From Actinokineospora xionganensis (GTDB lineage Bacteria; Actinomycetota; Actinomycetes; Mycobacteriales; Pseudonocardiaceae), in contig NZ_JABVED010000018.1 in the NCBI RefSeq assembly GCF_014323725.1, positions 41,317-105,316 of the forward strand: a stretch of DNA of 64,000 nt, written 5' to 3'. Every line of letters begins with the position of its first letter. The stretch's first letter is position 1. The notes beneath the pieces are model-generated. The model did not search any database, was not told the DNA's origin, and saw only the letters and a program-made list of their open reading frames with translations. Positions 58,526 to 64,000 of the stretch are shown here, piece by piece. The position numbers were made by a program, and so were the translations under genes.

Positions 58526-59149
58526 CTAGCGGTTTGAAGCAGGGGATGCGATGCCGTGTAGGACTGTTCGGCTGATGGTGGCGGCGAAGTCGTTTGGCAC
58601 CACTACTTCCGTGCCGCCGTAGAGGTGGGGGAGGACTACCTCGTGGCATGCGCCGATGATCATCGTGGCAGCTGCTTCGAGGTCGGCGTCAGTGGCGATT
58701 CGACCTTGTTTCCTCTCTACCGCAAGGAAATCCACCAGTTCTTGGCGCAGTCCCCGGCCATCCGCGGTCGGGTTGGTCAGCGCCCTGAAGCGGACAAGCA
58801 CCTCAGGCTGGGCGAGCAAGGCGGTGAAGGCGGGCAGTATCGCCTCGTGCAGCTTAAGACCGCGTTCGACGAACTTGGTGAGCGCTGTCTCGACGGGGTC
58901 CACTCCCGGTTCTGGCGGCGCGCCCAGGGTCGCCTCGACCGACCTCACGTGAGCATGCAAAGCGAAGGCCAGCAGGTCCTCCTTGTCGGCGAAGTGGTTG
59001 TACAGCACTCCCGCCGCCACCCCGGCCTCCTGTGCGATGTCGCGCACGGTCGGGGTGGCGCCGCGGCGGGCGAGGAGTCGTTCGGCGGTGGTGATCAGGT
59101 GTTCGCGCAGGGTTTGGTCGCCTGCTGCCGCCACCTTGCGCGGGGCCAT
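58526..59149 (-). CDS. TetR-family transcriptional regulator
   Basis: 207 residues: HTH (about 15-60, AERLLARRGATPTVRDIAQEAGVAAGVLYNHFADKEDLL) and a helical ligand domain. ATG 59149 shares its A with the stop of the upstream methyltransferase gene (TGATG), so the two are coupled. It probably binds the tandem TGAAC dyads at 59981-60008 in front of the methyltransferase and represses the pair. Confidence 0.92.
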   Translation of the reverse strand: MAPRKVAAAGDQTLREHLITTAERLLARRGATPTVRDIAQEAGVAAGVLYNHFADKEDLLAFALHAHVRSVEATLGAPPEPGVDPVETALTKFVERGLKLHEAILPAFTALLAQPEVLVRFRALTNPTADGRGLRQELVDFLAVERKQGRIATDADLEAAATMIIGACHEVVLPHLYGGTEVVVPNDFAATISRTVLHGIASPASNR

Positions 59150-59967
59150 CAGGCGCGCACCGCCTGGATTCGCCAGGCGGCGCCGCGCAGTCGCACGCCG
59201 TCCGGGGTCTCGAAGCGGCGCATCGACTCGGTGAACTCGGTGCGGACCAGGTCGGCGACCTCCGGCCCCGCGTTGGCCAGGGTGAACCGGACCGGTCCCC
59301 AGTCGGCGAGGAAGGCGCCCGCGTCGGCGGCGTCGCGGCCCCACACCTGGTCGGCGTCGACCGGGTCGGTCGTGATGTCGGTGTAGCCCGCCTGCTCAAG
59401 GATTCCGCGCACGACACCGGGATCGCTCATCGACAGCGGGCCGGCGTCATCGGCCTCGGCGTTCATCCAGGGCAGCTGCTCGGCCGCGCCGATGACCTCG
59501 GCGAGGTCGTGTTCGGCCATCGAACGCATGCTCAGCATCGCCAGCCGCCCGCCCGGTCGCAGCGCGTTGCCGAGGTTGGCGAACGCGGCGACGGGGTCGG
59601 CGAAGAACATGATTCCGAACCGGCTGACCGCCACGTCGAACTCACGAGTGAACGCGAACACCTGCGCGTCGCCCTGGACGAACGTGACATTGTCGATTCC
59701 CTCCTCGGCCGCGACCTGCCTCGCCCGGGCGAGCATCGGCTCGGACAGGTCGAGCCCCATGGCCCCAGTGGCCCGACCCGCGGCGAGGCGGGTGAGCTGG
59801 CCCGCGCCGCAGCCGATGTCGAGGACCCGGTCGTCCGGGCGGACCAAGTCGAGCAGGGTCGGGTTGAACTCGAAGTTGATCGCGTTGTAGCGGTCGTGGT
59901 GGTCGGCCCAGTGCTTCCCCTCGTAGCCGTTCCACGCTTCGGCCTGGCCGGTGTTGATCGTCTCCAT
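59149..59967 (-). CDS. SAM-dependent methyltransferase (UbiE/methyltransf_11 type)
   Basis: 272 residues with VLDIGCGAGQLTRLAAGRA (motif I, about 48-66), GLDLSEPML (motif II) and FDVAVSRFGIMFFADPVAAF (motif III region). Similar enzymes methylate quinones or polyketides, or protect against toxic substrates. It heads a two-gene operon with the TetR regulator and has two adjacent operator dyads just upstream. The substrate is unknown. Confidence 0.92.
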   Translation of the reverse strand: METINTGQAEAWNGYEGKHWADHHDRYNAINFEFNPTLLDLVRPDDRVLDIGCGAGQLTRLAAGRATGAMGLDLSEPMLARARQVAAEEGIDNVTFVQGDAQVFAFTREFDVAVSRFGIMFFADPVAAFANLGNALRPGGRLAMLSMRSMAEHDLAEVIGAAEQLPWMNAEADDAGPLSMSDPGVVRGILEQAGYTDITTDPVDADQVWGRDAADAGAFLADWGPVRFTLANAGPEVADLVRTEFTESMRRFETPDGVRLRGAAWRIQAVRA

Positions 59968-59980
59968 CGAAATCCCCCTG

Positions 59981-60008
59981 TGAACGATTGTTCATGAACG
60001 CATGTTCA
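59981..60008. promoter_or_regulatory. Two abutting TetR-type operators
   Basis: TGAACGATTGTTCA (59981-59994) and TGAACGCATGTTCA (59995-60008) are two directly joined 14-base dyads with TGAAC/GTTCA arms, 14 bases before the methyltransferase start. The pair fits cooperative binding of two TetR dimers. Confidence 0.8.
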
Positions 60009-60091
60009 TCATGGACCGTGACCCGGCGGGAGCGCAACATCGAGTAGGGTGGCGACGCCGGTGTCAAAGGAATCGAAGGAGGTGGGAACCC

Positions 60092-60154
60092 ATGACCGTC
60101 AGGTCAGGTCGGGTGCTCTCCTCTCACGGCCACCGGGTCCACCGGGTTCGGTGA
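60092..60154 (+). CDS. Candidate 20-residue upstream peptide
   Basis: ATG 60092 is preceded by AAGGAGGT (60078-60085), the strongest ribosome site in the window, with seven bases between. The frame encodes 20 residues, six of them arginine and four histidine, and stops at 60154, 38 bases before the PrmC-like start. TAGGGT (60045-60050) could be its -10. It could be a leader peptide that controls the next gene, or only a fortuitous site. Confidence 0.4.
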   Translation: MTVRSGRVLSSHGHRVHRVR

Positions 60155-60192
60155 CCACGAGAGCGCCCGTCGGCATCCCCGAAAGGCGTTCC

Positions 60193-60957
60193 ATGTCGTC
60201 CCCGATCGTCACCACCCTTCGTTCCGCCGGCTGCGTCTTCGCCGAGGACGAAGCCCGCCTCCTTCTCACCACCGCCGCGACCCCGTCCGCGCTCGCCGCG
60301 ATGCTCGCCCGCCGGGTCGCGGGGGAGCCGCTGGAACACGTGCTCGGCTGGGCGGAGTTCCACGGCCTGCGCATCGCCGTCGACCCGGGTGTCTTCGTGC
60401 CCCGGCGACGCACCGAGTTCCTCGCCCGCCAAGCCGCCGCCCTCGCCTCGCCGGGCGCCGTCGTCGTCGATCTCTGCTGCGGGTCCGGCGCCGTCGGGGC
60501 TGCCGTGTCCGCCACCGTCCGCGGTGTCGAGCTGTATTCCGTGGACATAGACCCGGTGGCCGTGGCGTGTGCCCGACGCAATGTCCGCGGCGCCGTCTTC
60601 GTGGGTGACCTCTACGATCCGCTGCCCGACTCGCTGTGCGGCCGTGTCGACATTCTGGTCGCGAACGCCCCCTACGTCCCGACCGACGCGATCGTGCTCA
60701 TGCCCCCGGAAGCGCGCATCCACGAGCCGCTCCACGCCCTTGACGGCGGGGCCGACGGTCTCGAGATCCAGCGCCGGGTGAGCGCCGCCGCCGCGGGGTG
60801 GCTGGCCTCGGGTGGGCACCTCCTCATCGAGACCAGTGAACGCCAGGCGCCGCGCACGGCCGAGGCGTTCGAGCGGGATGGACTGTTCCCGCTCGTGGTC
60901 GAATGCGAGGAACTGGGCGCGACCGTCGTCGTCGGCACCAAGTCGGGTATTGCATAA
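60193..60957 (+). CDS. PrmC-like protein N5-glutamine methyltransferase (second-copy type)
   Basis: 254 residues: EPLEHVLGWAEFHGLRIAVDPGVFVPRRRTEFL (PrmC N-terminal hairpin), VVDLCCGSGAVGAAV (SAM motif I) and VANAPYVPTDAI, where NAPY replaces the NPPY of true PrmC. This matches the 'putative N5-glutamine methyltransferase' subgroup that exists next to genuine PrmC and whose target is not established. ATG 60193 follows a GAAAGG site. The longer frame back to 60049 does not fit the family. Confidence 0.88.
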   Translation: MSSPIVTTLRSAGCVFAEDEARLLLTTAATPSALAAMLARRVAGEPLEHVLGWAEFHGLRIAVDPGVFVPRRRTEFLARQAAALASPGAVVVDLCCGSGAVGAAVSATVRGVELYSVDIDPVAVACARRNVRGAVFVGDLYDPLPDSLCGRVDILVANAPYVPTDAIVLMPPEARIHEPLHALDGGADGLEIQRRVSAAAAGWLASGGHLLIETSERQAPRTAEAFERDGLFPLVVECEELGATVVVGTKSGIA

Positions 60958-61057
60958 AGGTCAGATCTATTCGACACTCATGCGGCGAAAATCACGCACC
61001 TTCAGCGTTCACGGCTGTGAACATTGGATGAATCGGCCCGCTTCCGATGGAGTGTCC

Positions 61058-63901
61058 ATGCCGAACAGCTTTCCTCGCCGCTCGTTCCTGTCCTGGTCGG
61101 TCGCCGCGGCCGCGCTGCCGGTGGTGATGACGGGGGCGTCGCCCGCGCTCGCCGCCGGGGCCGTGCTCGATGATCGGCTCGCCGCGGGCACCGGGTGGCG
61201 AGACTTCCTCGGGGCGTTGGACCTCGTGTGGCAGTCGGTGCCCACGTCCTTCTATCAAGGTCCGTTCCTGGGCAACGGCGGCCTGGGTGTGAGCGTCTAC
61301 CAGCGGTCGGGGGCGAACCGGCTCGCGTTCGTCCTCGGCGACAGCCGGGTGCGCGACCACCAGGCAGTCGGTGGTCCGTTGTGGGGCGGGGCCCGGCTGC
61401 CGGTCGGTCACCTGACGCTGCAGACCACGGGGGCGGTGACGGGCGTCGACTTGCGACTGTCCTTATGGAACGCCGAGCTGAGCGGCTTCGTGACCACCAC
61501 CAGTGGTGTGCTCTCGGTCCGGGCGTTCGTCCACGCCCGCAAGGATGTCCTGGTGGTCGCCGCGGTTGCGGTGAGCGGCACCGAGACCGCCGCGTGGACC
61601 TTCACCTCGCAGGCCGCGGTCAGCCCCCGGCAGCAGTTCTACCCGACGCAGCGGCCCACCGACCTGCTGAACAACCCCGCGGCGGTGACCACCACGACCG
61701 CCACCGGCGGCACCTGCGTGCAAGACCTCGCATGTGGCGGTCGCACCGAGACCCGCTGGACCCGACGCACCGAACCCGACGGGGTGACCGCGACCCTGCT
61801 GTGCACCGTGGCGCACAGCGCGACCGACCGCTCCGCCGGCACGACCGCGGCGGCCACCATGAGCGCCCTGGGCACCCTCGACCAACTCGCCGCCGACCAC
61901 CGCTCATGGTGGAACGCCTTCTACCCGCGCAGTTTCGTGTCCGTGCCCGACACGAAGCTGATGAGCTTCTACTGGACGCAGCTCTACAAGGCCGCCAGCG
62001 CCACCCGCGCCGACCGACCCGTGATGGCCACGACCGGCCCGTGGCTGGAGCCGACACCGTGGCCCGCGGTCTGGTGGAACCTCAACGCGCAGCTGGAGTA
62101 CTGGCTGCTCTACGCCACCGGGCACACCGAACTGGACTCGCTGAGCAAGTCGATGGCCGACAACGAGGCGGGCCTGATCGCGAACACCCCGCAGTCCTAC
62201 CGCGGGGACTCGCTCGTGCTTGCCCGGTCCTCGCAGGAAGACCTGAAGTCCGAGGTGTCGAGCGTGCCCGGCACGACCTCGCCCCTGTGCGAGGCGGGCA
62301 ACCTGACCTGGGCGCTGCACAACGTGTGGCTGGCCTACCGGCACACCATGGACGACAACCTGCTCCGGAACACGCTGTTTCCCAGGCTGCGCAAGGCGAT
62401 CAACTTCTACCTGCACTTCCTCACCAAGGACAGCGCGGGCGTCTACCACCTGCCCACCACCTACTCGCCGGAGTACGCCAACACCAGTGACTGCAACTAC
62501 GACCTGGCACTGATCCACTGGGGCTGCCGGACCCTGCTGGCCGCCGCCGACCGGCTCGGCATCGCCGACCCGCTGGCGCCGAAATGGCGCGACGTGCTCG
62601 CGCGCCTGACCCCGCCTCCGCAGGACGCCACCCAGGGACTGTGGATCGGCAAGGACAAGCAACTCACCTCGTCGCACCGGCACTTCTCGCACCTGCTCTG
62701 GTTCTACCCGCTCTACGAGCTGGACGTGACCGTGCCCGCCAACCGGGACCTGCTGGTCAAGTCGCTGGCGCACTGGCAGAGCCTGACCGGCGCGCTGCAG
62801 GGCTACAGCTTCACCGGCTCTGGCTCGATGTACGCGTTGCTGGGCAACGGAAACTCCGCGCTGACGCAGCTGAACAAGCTGGTCACGTCCTACATCAAGC
62901 AGAACACCATGTACGCCGAGACCGGCCCGGTGATCGAGACACCGCTGGCGGGTGCGCAGACCATGCACGACATGCTCGTGCAGAGCTGGGGCGAGGTCAT
63001 CCGGGTCTTCCCGGCCGTGCCGACCGCGTGGGCGGACGTGACCCTCCACAACCTCAGGGCCGAGGGCGCGTTCCAGATCAGCGCCCGGCGGCGGGCCGGT
63101 GTCACCGAGTTCATCAGGGTCCGCAGCCTCGCGGGTGAGCCGTGCCGAGTGCGGCCGGGTGGGATGGCGGGTCCGTACAGCGTGCAGCCCGCCGGGGCCA
63201 CGCCGGGCCCGATCGCCTGGACCCAGCGGGCCGACGGTGTCCTTGAGATCACCCTCGCGGCGGGGCAGGAGGCGCTGATCACGAAGGCCGGAACGGCGCC
63301 CGCCCTGGTGGTCGCGCCGGTGGCCACCCCGACCAAGGCGTCCTGGGGGCTGCCGCCCACCGCGGGCGGCACACCGCTGGCGATCGCGTCTCTGCTGAAC
63401 AACGACGGCATCTCCTGGCAGTCGGCCACCGCGGACGGCGATCTCGACTCGGTGGGATACACCTTTCCCGCCGAGGAGATGCCCACGCCGGGTCTGTTCG
63501 TCTCCGGCGGTGTCAACTGGACGATGCCGGGCTACCCCGACGGGCAGAAGAACAACCTGGTCCCGAATGGACAGACGATCTCGGTGCCTGCGGGCGTGTA
63601 CAAGGAGCTTCACGTTCTGGGTGTCGCGACCCAGGGCAACGCCACCGGCTCGGTCACCTTCACCTACGGCGACGGCTCCACCTCGACCGCGCCCCTGAAC
63701 CTCTCCGACTGGGGCCGCGCCACCACGAACGGCGAACTCGTCGCCGTGCAGACGACCCACCGGCACAGCCCCTCGGGCGACCACCCACTGCGAGTCCGGC
63801 TGCTGCACCAGACGATCCCGGTCACCGGCACCGTTGCGCTGACCTCGATCCGCCTTCCCAGCCACGGCAGGATGCACCTGTTCGGACTGACACTGCGGTG
63901 A
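61058..63901 (+). CDS. Tat-exported GH95-like glycoside hydrolase
   Basis: 947 residues. The N-terminus PRRSFLSWSVAAAALPVVMT is a twin-arginine signal, with cleavage near ALAAG. GH95 features follow: LGNGGLGVSVY near 70, the (alpha/alpha)6 barrel with WWNLNAQLEYW (Asn-x-Asn as in the fucosidase active site) and TTYSPEYANTSDC (SPE Glu as acid). The segment where GH95 has the general-base IDGN reads VIETPLAG, so Asp is replaced by Glu. A beta-sandwich C-terminal domain (about 790-947) follows. It may be an alpha-fucosidase or galactosidase with shifted mechanism. ATG 61058 has GGAG upstream. Confidence 0.85.
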   Translation: MPNSFPRRSFLSWSVAAAALPVVMTGASPALAAGAVLDDRLAAGTGWRDFLGALDLVWQSVPTSFYQGPFLGNGGLGVSVYQRSGANRLAFVLGDSRVRDHQAVGGPLWGGARLPVGHLTLQTTGAVTGVDLRLSLWNAELSGFVTTTSGVLSVRAFVHARKDVLVVAAVAVSGTETAAWTFTSQAAVSPRQQFYPTQRPTDLLNNPAAVTTTTATGGTCVQDLACGGRTETRWTRRTEPDGVTATLLCTVAHSATDRSAGTTAAATMSALGTLDQLAADHRSWWNAFYPRSFVSVPDTKLMSFYWTQLYKAASATRADRPVMATTGPWLEPTPWPAVWWNLNAQLEYWLLYATGHTELDSLSKSMADNEAGLIANTPQSYRGDSLVLARSSQEDLKSEVSSVPGTTSPLCEAGNLTWALHNVWLAYRHTMDDNLLRNTLFPRLRKAINFYLHFLTKDSAGVYHLPTTYSPEYANTSDCNYDLALIHWGCRTLLAAADRLGIADPLAPKWRDVLARLTPPPQDATQGLWIGKDKQLTSSHRHFSHLLWFYPLYELDVTVPANRDLLVKSLAHWQSLTGALQGYSFTGSGSMYALLGNGNSALTQLNKLVTSYIKQNTMYAETGPVIETPLAGAQTMHDMLVQSWGEVIRVFPAVPTAWADVTLHNLRAEGAFQISARRRAGVTEFIRVRSLAGEPCRVRPGGMAGPYSVQPAGATPGPIAWTQRADGVLEITLAAGQEALITKAGTAPALVVAPVATPTKASWGLPPTAGGTPLAIASLLNNDGISWQSATADGDLDSVGYTFPAEEMPTPGLFVSGGVNWTMPGYPDGQKNNLVPNGQTISVPAGVYKELHVLGVATQGNATGSVTFTYGDGSTSTAPLNLSDWGRATTNGELVAVQTTHRHSPSGDHPLRVRLLHQTIPVTGTVALTSIRLPSHGRMHLFGLTLR

Positions 63902-63913
63902 CCGGCGAGGACA

Positions 63914-63945
63914 GCGGCCCCGAGGGCTTTCGCCCGCGGGGCCGC
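63914..63945. terminator. Hairpin after the GH95-like gene
   Basis: GCGGCCCCG (63914-63922) and its exact complement (63937-63945) with a 14-base loop, then GTTTCG. It separates the GH95-like gene from the convergent gene end at 63964. Confidence 0.7.
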
Positions 63946-63963
63946 CGTTTCGCTCCCCCTGGG

Positions 63964-64000
63964 TCAGGTGGTGAGTGTCCAGGTGTCGATGTAGCCGGTG
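63964..64000 (-). CDS. 3' end of a convergent gene, rest outside window
   Basis: On the minus strand the last codons read TGYIDTWTLTT then TGA (63966-63964). Such a terminus resembles the last strand of proprotein-convertase P-domains or similar secreted beta-sandwich modules, but only 11 residues are visible. Confidence 0.4.
   Translation of the reverse strand, partial: TGYIDTWTLTT

Overview
The window is GC-rich (strong G/C at third codon positions, many GTG starts, 4-base GTGA/ATGA overlaps between genes) and carries the Pup ligase, PafB/PafC, a twin-arginine translocase pair, HelY, RbpA and a resuscitation-promoting factor. This points to a high-GC actinomycete, most likely of the Pseudonocardiaceae (Saccharothrix/Lentzea/Actinokineospora type); the genus is inference.

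Layout. 1-5.8 kb: 3' part of a secreted S8 protease closed by a 20-bp hairpin, a LysR regulator, a MOSC protein and a PAP2-diacylglycerol kinase fusion. 5.9-23.8 kb: the conserved pafA / pafB-pafC-tatA-tatC / helY / DUF4333 / 5'-3' exonuclease / M24 peptidase neighbourhood also known from mycobacteria, interrupted by a GNAT-membrane protein-ECF41 sigma-AhpD block between pafA and pafB and by a lipid-kinase gene, a methyltransferase and an ArsR-MFS pair. 23.8-33.7 kb: accessory genes (acetyltransferase, a duplicated lipoprotein pair, SGNH hydrolase, DJ-1/MarR pair with a striking operator, HxlR/quinone oxidoreductase pair, two tandem paralogues of unknown function, an alpha/beta-hydrolase relic, an S37 peptidase and a lipoprotein). 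33.7-46.1 kb: a lysine aminomutase cluster (kamA divergent from kdd-amidohydrolase-kamD-kamE-kal) followed by two tandem SRPBCC-AMP-ligase fusion genes with duplicated promoters, then a cyclase-family hydrolase. 46.2-54.8 kb: lnt and ppm1 (lipoprotein acylation and mannosyl donor synthesis), a degenerate repeat field, rbpA with a sigma-R-type promoter, thymidine kinase, two small operons and an arylamine N-acetyltransferase with a MerR-type promoter. 54.8-64 kb: GDPD, GGDEF-EAL, NIPSNAP, a TetR/methyltransferase pair, a PrmC-like methyltransferase, a Tat-exported GH95-like enzyme and the tail of another gene.

How the genes connect. The most notable regulatory signal is a RecA-independent DNA-damage promoter (TTGTCRGTG-N8-TANNNT, the PafBC-dependent type) placed exactly six bases before the start codon of pafA, helY and the NIPSNAP gene. 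Two of these lie in the locus that encodes PafB and PafC. The kam cluster encodes most of the 3,5-diaminohexanoate route of lysine breakdown but lacks the ketoacid cleavage enzyme Kce and has an amidohydrolase inside the operon; the neighbouring ligase fusions could supply an alternative CoA-dependent step, which is inference. All calls were made by reading the sequence; no database search was run.
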